A stretch of DNA of 64,000 nt, from contig NZ_JAUOPE010000002.1 of assembly GCF_030546755.1 (NCBI RefSeq), positions 124,001-188,000 of the forward strand. The letters run 5' to 3'. The stretch's first letter is position 1, and each line of letters starts with the position of its first letter. A program made the translations under genes and the position numbers. The notes beneath the pieces are model-generated. The model saw only the letters and a list, made by a program, of their open reading frames with translations, was not told where the DNA came from and searched no databases. Shown here one piece after another: positions 18,753 through 26,447 of this stretch. Origin of the DNA: Colwellia sp. 1_MG-2023 (lineage in GTDB: Bacteria > Pseudomonadota > Gammaproteobacteria > Enterobacterales > Alteromonadaceae).

Positions 18753-18944
18753 AATACGGCTTTTCTTATAAATGGTAGTCGTTCTTAAAAGCGATATTTT
18801 CTTTTATCATCACTCGCTCCTGTTACTGATTTTCACATTAAGTTCTCTAATATAAATATATTTCTAACTCACTTAGCAAGCATAGTTTCATCACATCATA
18901 AGAGTATAAGCTCTAATTTAGTTGCATTTTTTGGTAGTTTATAC

Positions 18945-18973
18945 TTGACCTAAATATAAATCTGACTTAATTT
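18945..18973 (+). promoter_or_regulatory. Promoter of the GH16-TonB receptor operon
   Basis: A TTGACC -35 (18945-18950), a 17-bp spacer and a TAATTT -10 (18968-18973). The predicted +1 falls near 18980, inside the first operator. This is the same layout as the GH1 promoter. Confidence 0.6.
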
Positions 18974-18974
18974 A

Positions 18975-18988
18975 TGGAAGCGCTTCCA
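18975..18988. promoter_or_regulatory. LacI-type operator 1 of the GH16 operon
   Basis: A perfect 14-bp palindrome, TGGAAGCGCTTCCA, covering the predicted transcription start. Confidence 0.88.
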
Positions 18989-19018
18989 GAAAAGAACGAG
19001 TGTTTTTTTAAGTAAAAC

Positions 19019-19032
19019 TGGAAGCGCTTCCA
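19019..19032. promoter_or_regulatory. LacI-type operator 2 of the GH16 operon
   Basis: A second perfect TGGAAGCGCTTCCA, 44 bp after the first, close to four helical turns. It lies in the leader of the mRNA, 41 bp before the start codon. Confidence 0.85.
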
Positions 19033-19073
19033 AAAAAATAAAAAAAGAGCTTAGATTAATCGGGGGAGACATA

Positions 19074-22000
19074 ATGATAAAAATTTCAAAAAGTTTTACA
19101 CCATTGTTCATCTTAGTATCGACAATGTCGTTATTAGGATGTGGTGGTGCTCAAACTGAAACTGATTCTAGTAAAGTAGATCCACAACAACCTGTCAGTG
19201 ATTGGCAAATGGTTTGGAGTGATGAATTTGATGGTGAAGCCATTGATAGTCAAAACTGGACCCATGAAGTAAATTGTTGGGGGGGCGGTAATAATGAAAA
19301 ACAATGTTATACCGAAAGCTCTGAAAACTCTTATGTTAGTGATGGAACGCTGAAATTAGTTGCGTTACCTGCAGCAGAGGGTGCTGAATTGCCATATACC
19401 TCAGCACGTATGATCAGTAAAAATAAAGCAGATTTTAAGTATGGTCGCTTTGAAATAAAAGCAAAAATGCCGTACGGCCAAGGCAGTTTTCCTGCCTTTT
19501 GGATGATGCCAACCAACGAAGTTTATGGTGGATGGCCAAAATCAGGCGAAATTGATATCCTCGAGACAGTTAATTTAAAAACGGTCAACGACGAAGGTGT
19601 TGTTGAAAATAACGTTCACGGTACTTTACATTACGGTAAAGAATGGCCGAATAACTCTCATTCAGGTGCGTCATACAGTTTGCCTGATGGCATAAATCCA
19701 GCAGACGACTTTCATGTGTATGCGATTGAATGGCAAGAAGGTGAAATTCGTTGGTATGTAGATGGCTACTTATATGCAACCCAACGTAAATCTGAAGTAC
19801 GATATAACAGTAAAGATGAAGCTGTGGGCTTATCGCATAAAGGTTGGTTTGCAGAATACTTTGATCAAACAACGGGTGAATTAACTACTCATTGGGATAA
19901 TGCACCATACGATCAAGAATTTTACATGATTTTAAATAACGCTGTTGGCGGTGATTGGGCTGAAAATACCAATGACTTAGGCATTGATGCCAGCGCATTT
20001 GCAGCAGGTCAAACTTTCGAAATTGATTATATCCGCGTTTATCAATGTCAACAAAACCCTGAAACCGGTAAAGGCTGTGAAACCGTTAGATCTGGCTATG
20101 ATGATTTAGAAGATGCACTTGTTGAAGGTAAAGCGCCAATTCCTACCCTACCTTCTACCGGTGAAGCTAAAAACCTCACCATTTTCTCGGGCTCTTTGAA
20201 CCCTAATTGGCCAGCATGGGATTGTTGTGGTGGCTCAACTCCTGCCATTATCACTGATGAAGACAAAGGCGACGTTGTTGAATTTGTTATCGGTGCAAAT
20301 CCAACGGTAGTTGGCTTTATTTCCAGAGAAGAATTTATCACCGACTCAAACGGTCAAGGAACACCTTTTGATGCCTCCCCGCTTGTAGATTTAAATGGTG
20401 TTATTACTTTTGACATGAAATTAGTTTCTGCTCCTGCAGCAAGTGCAGCGTGGAATATTAAAGTAGAAAGTAATGAAGCAAGCACAGCAGCAGATTTTAA
20501 ATTAAATGAAAGCCTTGAAGGTGTTAACCCTGTTGTTGGGCAATGGCAAACTTATACCTTCCCATTATCAGCGTTTGCAGATAAAGGCTTAGATTTAAGT
20601 GCTATTGATGTTGTTATGGTATTTCCTGATTGGGGCGCTGGCGAAGGTGCTGTTTATCACATTACTAATTTAGCAATTGAAGGTGACGTTGGTGCCTCTC
20701 CTGAGCTCACTATCTTTAGTGATAATGAAAATACCAGTTGGCCAATGTGGGATTGTTGTGGTGGCTCTACGCCAACCGTGGAAGTAGATGATGATGAACA
20801 CGGTAACGTCGCAGAGTTTGCTATTGGTGCAAATCCAACAGTGATGGGCTTTATTTCACGTGAAGAAAATACTACGACTCCTGCTCCTTTTGATGCGACC
20901 AGCATTCTAGCCAATGGCGTTGTGCAATTTGAAATGAAAGTCACCGCCATGCCAAACGATGCAAGTGCGGCCTGGATATTTAAAGTTGAAGCTGACAATG
21001 CCGCATCCGCTGTAGAGTTACCTTTATCTGATAGTGTTGAAGGGGTAAGTCCTGTAGCCGACCAATGGCAAACCTATACTTTTAATTTAGCAGACTTAGC
21101 AAATGCGGGCCTTGATGTTAGTGCGTTAGATGTGTTGATGATATTTCCTGCATGGGGCGCTGGCGATGGTGCTGTTTACCGTGTGGATAACGTAAAAATA
21201 TATGATCCAAACGCAGCAAGTGGCTTTAGTGGTTTTGTCTTATTTGATGACCAAGCTAAAGAACAATGGAGTATTTGGGATTGTTGTGGTGGCACTACTC
21301 CAACCATTGAAAATGATGATACTGAACATGGCTTAACGGCAGAATTTGTTATTGGTGCTTCACCTACCGTGATGGGCTTATTAGCTGACGATGATGTCTA
21401 TATTGATGCTTCAGCCTTATTAGCCAACGGTGTTGTTCAATTTGAAATGAAAGTTATTAACGCCCCCTTTGATTCAAGTGCAGCTTGGTTATTTAAAATT
21501 GAAGCTGGAGATGCCTCAAGTGCTGTTGAACTAGCCTTATCTGCGAGTCAGGAAGGGGCAAATCCGGTGGTTGGTGAATGGCAAACTTATACTTATTCAT
21601 TACAGTCATTATTTGATGCCGGTTTAGATATTAGTCAAATAGACGTACTGATGGTATTTCCTGCTTGGGGAGCTGGCGATGGCGCTACATACCGTTTAGA
21701 TAATGTCATGATTTATGATCCTACAAGTGTTCCAGCACCAAAAGGATTAACCATTTACGATAATTCACAACATGATGAATGGCCTATTTGGGACTGTTGT
21801 GGAGGCTCAACACCTACCGAAGAAGAAGATGATGCGAGTCATGGGATGGTTGCTGAATTTGTTATTGGCTCAGCGCCAACAGTGATGGGTTTTTTAGCCA
21901 ATGATGATGTTTATTATGACGCAAGTTCAATGCTACAAAATGGCGCCGTGACCTTTGATATGAAAGTGGTTTCAGCTCCTTTTGATTCAAGCTCAACATG

Positions 22001-22238
22001 GTTATTTAAAATTGAAGCTGGCGATGCATCTTCAGCCGTTGAATTAGCGCTTTCTGCCAGTCAAGAAGGACAAACGCCTGTGGTTGGTGAATGGCAAACC
22101 TATACCTTTTCTTTACAAGCACTCTTTGATGCTGGCTTAGATATCAGCGCAATTGATGTATTGATGGTTTTCCCTGCTTGGGGAACGGGTGATGGCGCTG
22201 TTTATCGAATAGATAATGTTGCGATAACAGCTCCGTAG
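19074..22238 (+). CDS. GH16 laminarinase-like lipoprotein with four C-terminal WDCCGG modules
   Basis: A 1054-residue protein. A lipoprotein signal ends at LLGC (about residue 23). The GH16 domain (about 45-325) has the catalytic motif GEIDILE, with E159, D161 and E164 as nucleophile, helper and acid/base; this form of the motif is typical of endo-beta-1,3-glucanases. The C-terminal two thirds consists of four tandem modules of 170-177 residues, each opening with WDCCGG (W382, W559, W735, W906). They contain a conserved WQTYTF segment and end in a VFPxWG-type segment. I do not recognise a named family; carbohydrate binding is inferred. The TonB receptor gene follows 74 bp later. Confidence 0.92.
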   Translation: MIKISKSFTPLFILVSTMSLLGCGGAQTETDSSKVDPQQPVSDWQMVWSDEFDGEAIDSQNWTHEVNCWGGGNNEKQCYTESSENSYVSDGTLKLVALPAAEGAELPYTSARMISKNKADFKYGRFEIKAKMPYGQGSFPAFWMMPTNEVYGGWPKSGEIDILETVNLKTVNDEGVVENNVHGTLHYGKEWPNNSHSGASYSLPDGINPADDFHVYAIEWQEGEIRWYVDGYLYATQRKSEVRYNSKDEAVGLSHKGWFAEYFDQTTGELTTHWDNAPYDQEFYMILNNAVGGDWAENTNDLGIDASAFAAGQTFEIDYIRVYQCQQNPETGKGCETVRSGYDDLEDALVEGKAPIPTLPSTGEAKNLTIFSGSLNPNWPAWDCCGGSTPAIITDEDKGDVVEFVIGANPTVVGFISREEFITDSNGQGTPFDASPLVDLNGVITFDMKLVSAPAASAAWNIKVESNEASTAADFKLNESLEGVNPVVGQWQTYTFPLSAFADKGLDLSAIDVVMVFPDWGAGEGAVYHITNLAIEGDVGASPELTIFSDNENTSWPMWDCCGGSTPTVEVDDDEHGNVAEFAIGANPTVMGFISREENTTTPAPFDATSILANGVVQFEMKVTAMPNDASAAWIFKVEADNAASAVELPLSDSVEGVSPVADQWQTYTFNLADLANAGLDVSALDVLMIFPAWGAGDGAVYRVDNVKIYDPNAASGFSGFVLFDDQAKEQWSIWDCCGGTTPTIENDDTEHGLTAEFVIGASPTVMGLLADDDVYIDASALLANGVVQFEMKVINAPFDSSAAWLFKIEAGDASSAVELALSASQEGANPVVGEWQTYTYSLQSLFDAGLDISQIDVLMVFPAWGAGDGATYRLDNVMIYDPTSVPAPKGLTIYDNSQHDEWPIWDCCGGSTPTEEEDDASHGMVAEFVIGSAPTVMGFLANDDVYYDASSMLQNGAVTFDMKVVSAPFDSSSTWLFKIEAGDASSAVELALSASQEGQTPVVGEWQTYTFSLQALFDAGLDISAIDVLMVFPAWGTGDGAVYRIDNVAITAP
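20171..22235 (+). repeat. Four tandem WDCCGG modules within the GH16 gene
   Basis: Units begin near 20171, 20704, 21232 and 21745, with the WDCCGG tryptophan codons at 20217, 20748, 21276 and 21789. Spacing is 531, 528 and 513 bp. Modules 3 and 4 are the most alike (shared AWLFKIEAGDASSAVELALS-like segments), which suggests the latest duplication. All four keep the adjacent cysteine pair. Confidence 0.9.
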
Positions 22239-22260
22239 ACACGTAATTAAAAAAAACTGT

Positions 22261-22277
22261 TCGGCTGAAAAAGCCGA
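22261..22277 (+). other. Intercistronic hairpin between GH16 and TonB receptor genes
   Basis: TCGGCT (22261-22266) and AGCCGA (22272-22277) form a perfect 6-bp stem with a 5-nt loop. There is no T-run, so it is more likely an mRNA processing or stability element than a terminator. Confidence 0.45.
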
Positions 22278-22312
22278 CGTTAATTAAACTAATTTTAAGA
22301 AAGTAGGTTAAA

Positions 22313-25291
22313 ATGAAACAATCAAAATATTCTAAAAAGCGTTTAGCTACTTGCATATCAGCCATTTTAGCAACAGGGTTAACGCACCAGTTATCTGCGG
22401 CAGAAGTTGAACAATTAACTAATGCAGATAAAAATTCTGAAATAGAAATTATTGAAGTGACTGGCATCATGAGCAGTTTAACGCGCTCAATGGCATTAAA
22501 AAGAAGTGCCTCAGGCGTTATGGATGTGATTTCAGCTGAAGATATGGGTAAGTTCCCTGACACTAACCTTGCTGAATCTTTACAGCGTATTACTGGCGTT
22601 TCTGTCAGTCGTTCAAACGGTGAAGGTAGTCAAATTACCGTTCGTGGTTTTGGCCCTGACTTTAACTTGATTACTTTAAATGGCCGTCAAATGCCAGGTA
22701 CAGGTAATTCACGTTCATACAGTTTGGAAAATTTATCGTCAGATGGCGTTAGCTCGCTTGAAGTACATAAAACGGCTCGCGCTGAAAATCCAAGTGGTGG
22801 TCTTGGGGCAACGGTTAATATTGTTACCATGAAACCATTTAGTAGCCCAGGTGAAAAATTTGTCATCTCAGGTAAAGGAATTCATGACACCTCTAATGTA
22901 GAAGGTGATGATTTAACTCCTGAGTTTTCAGGTATGTATAGTAATACTTATGAAGATGACACTTTTGGCTTCTCAATTGCTTTTTCTCATCAAGAACGAG
23001 ACTTTCAACAACAATGGGCAGGAATTCAAGGCTGGCAATATCAGTCTAACGCCCAATTACCCTCATTAGATGCAGACAAAGTCGTTGATAATCGTGATGC
23101 AAATGCCGCTGCTGGTGCTTTCTTCCCTCGAAATATGGGGTACGGTATCACAGATGTTCAACGAGAAAGAACCAACGCCAATGTCACGTTTCAGTATGCT
23201 CCTATTGAAAGTGTTATTTTAACGCTTGATTACACTATGGGCCAATCAATCACCGGAAATAACGGGATTAGTTGGGGGCAATGGCATGATTATGGTGGCA
23301 ACATCAAAGCCTATGAATTGGACGAAAATGGTACCGTATTATTCGCTGATTTAGCCGGTAATGATGGCTCTTATACTGCCAATCGCGATACTACAGAAAC
23401 CAATGAAAAGTCGATAGGTTTTAATATTGAATGGGCTGCTACTGACGATATTTCTGTATCTTTTGATTATCATAATTCAGAAAACAAAGCCGATAACGGT
23501 AAAGATTCAGGCATGGACGGTACCGGCTCTTTAGTGTTTGGCTCAGATCAATTAGTAAGCAAACATTATGACTTTAGAACCGGTGATATTCCACAAGGGA
23601 CAATCTTTTGGAAAAATGGCACAACTACCTTATCGCCTGGTGAAATGGACTCTCATTTTAGTCAATTTATTCACAGCCCAGGTAAATCTGAAATAGAGCA
23701 ACTACAAATAGATGGCGCTTGGGAAAACCCCAATGATTCATCACTAATATCAGTTAAAGTAGGTCTTGCCCGCACCGAGCAATCAATTGGAGGCTCTAGC
23801 GCTTGGAGCGGCTTAATTGGCGGATTTTTATTTAATCCCAACTATTCTGCGGCTTTCCCAGACGGTATGTTTGAATACAACACCACCGATAGCTTTTTAG
23901 ATCAATTTTCAAATGGTGATAATGCAATGGGCGCTGGCTATTATTATAGCTTTGATTTTGATGAAGCTGTTGCCCGTTCAGAAGCATTTTTAAACAGTGA
24001 TTTATTAGGCGATGATTACTTTAGTACCGACCCTTACCGCGATGGTAGTGTGATCACACAAGGCTCTGTTGATGAAGATACCACCAGTATTTATGCTTCT
24101 TCATTTTGGGAATTTGAAATTGCTGATTTTCCAGTACAAGTAAATGTAGGTTTCAGGTACGAAGAAACTGATGTAACAAGTAATGTCTTACAGCCTATTC
24201 CTACAGAAGTGTGGTGGAAAGGTGGTAGTGAATGGCATACTCAATACCAATCAGGTGACAATACTATTTTATCGCTTGAAGGTAAGCATGATGTATTCCT
24301 CCCTATGCTAGATGCTAAAGTAGACCTTACCGAAGACCTTGTTGCACGTGCTTCTTGGGGTAAAACCATTACTCGTGCACCTTTAGGTAATTTAGCAGGT
24401 GGTAGATCATTAGGAGCAAGTACTCGACCTAATTCTCGCATTGGTAGTGAAGGTAACACTAACTTATTACCTTATGAAGCCACCAATTTCGATCTTTCTT
24501 TAGAATATTATTACGCAGAAGGTAGTTATGCCGCTGTCGGTTATTTTAGAAAAGATGTAGAGAATTTTATCAGTAGCCAAACAGTCACGACATCAATTGA
24601 TGATATGCGTGAAATTTATCAAGGGGCACGATGGAATCAAGCCGTTGCGGATTTAGGTGGCAGTCCAACTAACGATGAAATATTTGCACAAATGCAGCTA
24701 AATGGCGCCACGTTAAATGAGCAGGGCTATTTGACGCCAGCGGGTGATGATCCATTAATGCAATGGGATATTACTCGTCCATTTAATACGCCAGACAACA
24801 AAGTAGTAGATGGCTTTGAGTTAGCGATACAACACTTCTTTGGTGATACCGGCTTTGGCTTTGGTGCAAATGCAACTTTTGTTGATGGTGATGTTGAGTT
24901 TGATGTTGATGATATCACTAAGGTTGATTCTGTATCCGAATTAGAACCACAAACGCCTTTAACTGGCTTAAGTGATTCAGCTAACTTTCAATTGTTTTAT
25001 GAAAAAGAAGCATTATCGGTGAAAGTGACTTACGCATGGCGTGATGAATACTTAATCGGTGTGGGACAAGCGCAAGGTTCTTCTGATAATCCTCCGCAAT
25101 TTGCCAAAGAGTTTGGTCAAGTGGATATGAGTATCAACTATGATATCGATGATAACTTCACGGTATTTTTTGAAGGGTTAAATCTGAATAATGAAACAGA
25201 ACAAGGCTTTGGTCGCTATGAAGAGCAGTTCCTTTTTGCTCGCCAATATGGCTCAAGGTATACCTTAGGCATGCGCTACAGTTTTAAATAA
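22313..25291 (+). CDS. TonB-dependent receptor of the beta-glucan locus
   Basis: A 992-residue outer-membrane receptor. A signal peptide (about 1-31) is followed by IEIIEVTGIMSSL, which resembles the TonB-box region. The plug domain (about 60-180) contains ESLQRITGVSVSRSNGEGSQITVRGFGP. A long beta-barrel ends in YTLGMRYSFK with the terminal aromatic expected for BAM insertion. It resembles the large TonB receptors of Caulobacter/Xanthomonas type used for polysaccharide uptake. It is co-transcribed with the GH16 gene under the LacI operators, so it likely imports laminari-oligosaccharides to the periplasm. Confidence 0.93.
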   Translation: MKQSKYSKKRLATCISAILATGLTHQLSAAEVEQLTNADKNSEIEIIEVTGIMSSLTRSMALKRSASGVMDVISAEDMGKFPDTNLAESLQRITGVSVSRSNGEGSQITVRGFGPDFNLITLNGRQMPGTGNSRSYSLENLSSDGVSSLEVHKTARAENPSGGLGATVNIVTMKPFSSPGEKFVISGKGIHDTSNVEGDDLTPEFSGMYSNTYEDDTFGFSIAFSHQERDFQQQWAGIQGWQYQSNAQLPSLDADKVVDNRDANAAAGAFFPRNMGYGITDVQRERTNANVTFQYAPIESVILTLDYTMGQSITGNNGISWGQWHDYGGNIKAYELDENGTVLFADLAGNDGSYTANRDTTETNEKSIGFNIEWAATDDISVSFDYHNSENKADNGKDSGMDGTGSLVFGSDQLVSKHYDFRTGDIPQGTIFWKNGTTTLSPGEMDSHFSQFIHSPGKSEIEQLQIDGAWENPNDSSLISVKVGLARTEQSIGGSSAWSGLIGGFLFNPNYSAAFPDGMFEYNTTDSFLDQFSNGDNAMGAGYYYSFDFDEAVARSEAFLNSDLLGDDYFSTDPYRDGSVITQGSVDEDTTSIYASSFWEFEIADFPVQVNVGFRYEETDVTSNVLQPIPTEVWWKGGSEWHTQYQSGDNTILSLEGKHDVFLPMLDAKVDLTEDLVARASWGKTITRAPLGNLAGGRSLGASTRPNSRIGSEGNTNLLPYEATNFDLSLEYYYAEGSYAAVGYFRKDVENFISSQTVTTSIDDMREIYQGARWNQAVADLGGSPTNDEIFAQMQLNGATLNEQGYLTPAGDDPLMQWDITRPFNTPDNKVVDGFELAIQHFFGDTGFGFGANATFVDGDVEFDVDDITKVDSVSELEPQTPLTGLSDSANFQLFYEKEALSVKVTYAWRDEYLIGVGQAQGSSDNPPQFAKEFGQVDMSINYDIDDNFTVFFEGLNLNNETEQGFGRYEEQFLFARQYGSRYTLGMRYSFK

Positions 25292-25312
25292 CCAATAGTT
25301 AATCTCCCTTTC

Positions 25313-25342
25313 AAAGCCGCTATATTACTAGTGGCTTTTTTT
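25313..25342 (+). terminator. Intrinsic terminator after the TonB receptor gene
   Basis: AAAGCC (25313-25318) pairs with GGCTTT (25333-25338), with a further CTA/TAG pairing inside, followed by a T-run. It closes the GH16 operon. Confidence 0.85.
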
Positions 25343-25519
25343 GTTTAAATTTCGCAAATTTTCATTAAGTCGCTATGTTATTACAACTAAACGCTTAAAT
25401 TATCTTGCGTGTTAATTTTATCATGCCGTTAGGTTAAGATAATCCACAGATACATTTTTGCTAAGGTGAATCCTCAGCACAGCCAAAGTTTACTACTTTT
25501 ATGAGAGTTATTATTTACG

Positions 25520-26335
25520 ATGAAAATAATTTTTGATTCAGTGATATACGTCAAAATATTGCTTGTTTGCACACTATTAATAAATACTGACTCACAAGCA
25601 GAAACTCATTTTAAATGGCCGAATAACGCCAAAGCTGCGGTGAGTTTATCTTATGATGACGCGTTGGATAGCCAATTAGATAATGCCCTTCCCGCTTTGA
25701 TTAAACACAATATAAAAGCGACATTTTATTTATCCTTAACATCAAACACTATCTCAACTCGGTTAAATGAATGGCGAGCGCTGGCCAAACTCGGTTATGA
25801 ATTAGGTAATCACTCGATTAATCATGCTTGTCGTGGCTCTTTACCGGGCAGAGAATGGGTACCAGCGCATAACGACCTGGATAAAAAGTTTTTCTTGGCC
25901 ATCATTCAAGAAATACAGACGGCAAATAGTTTTTTACAAGCGATTGATGGCGAAAAACTCCGTACCTTTACGGTACCTTGTACCGATCAAATCGTCGAAA
26001 ATAAAAATTATGTGCACGCGTTACAAGATAGTTTTATCGGCATAAAATCACATGTTGGTCAGCCAGCCAAAAATATGACCACATTTGATCGCTTTAATGC
26101 CCCCTTCATGGCTCCTAGTAATGTCACAGGTCAGGCATTAATTGACTATGTCAAACAAGCTAAAAAATACGGCACAATTGCTCATATTACGTTCCATGGG
26201 ATTGGTGGCGATCATTTAAGTGTTTCTAATAAAGCGCACAGCACTTTATTAGCTTATTTATCAAAAAATAAAAAAGATTATTGGGTTGATACCTATCGAA
26301 ACATTAGTCAATATTTGGCGAAAAGTAATCACTAA
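25520..26335 (+). CDS. Exported polysaccharide deacetylase (NodB/CE4 fold)
   Basis: A 271-residue protein with a signal peptide (about 1-27, ending near SQA). NodB motifs are visible: SLSYDDALDSQ, where the paired Asp includes the catalytic base and a metal ligand, and NHSINHAC, the HxxxH metal ligands. Members remove acetyl groups from chitin, peptidoglycan or other glycans. It lies inside the beta-glucan locus but has its own upstream region without the TGGAAGCGCTTCCA operator, and a terminator separates it from the receptor. Its link to glucan use is therefore uncertain. It converges with GH3. Confidence 0.82.
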   Translation: MKIIFDSVIYVKILLVCTLLINTDSQAETHFKWPNNAKAAVSLSYDDALDSQLDNALPALIKHNIKATFYLSLTSNTISTRLNEWRALAKLGYELGNHSINHACRGSLPGREWVPAHNDLDKKFFLAIIQEIQTANSFLQAIDGEKLRTFTVPCTDQIVENKNYVHALQDSFIGIKSHVGQPAKNMTTFDRFNAPFMAPSNVTGQALIDYVKQAKKYGTIAHITFHGIGGDHLSVSNKAHSTLLAYLSKNKKDYWVDTYRNISQYLAKSNH

Positions 26336-26396
26336 CCTAATCTCATCAACCAAGTATTAGTCAAACGAATAAGAGAAAAGAGAAGAAGAAATGAAT

Positions 26397-26439
26397 GAAA
26401 AAAGATAGCCATTGTCCTGGGGAAGAAACAATGACTATC
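26397..26439 (-). terminator. Intrinsic terminator of the transporter-GH3 operon
   Basis: On the minus strand GATAGTCATTGT and ACAATGGCTATC form a 12-bp stem with one G-T pair, followed by a T-run. It stands just after the GH3 stop codon. Confidence 0.8.
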
Positions 26440-26447
26440 CTTTCAAT

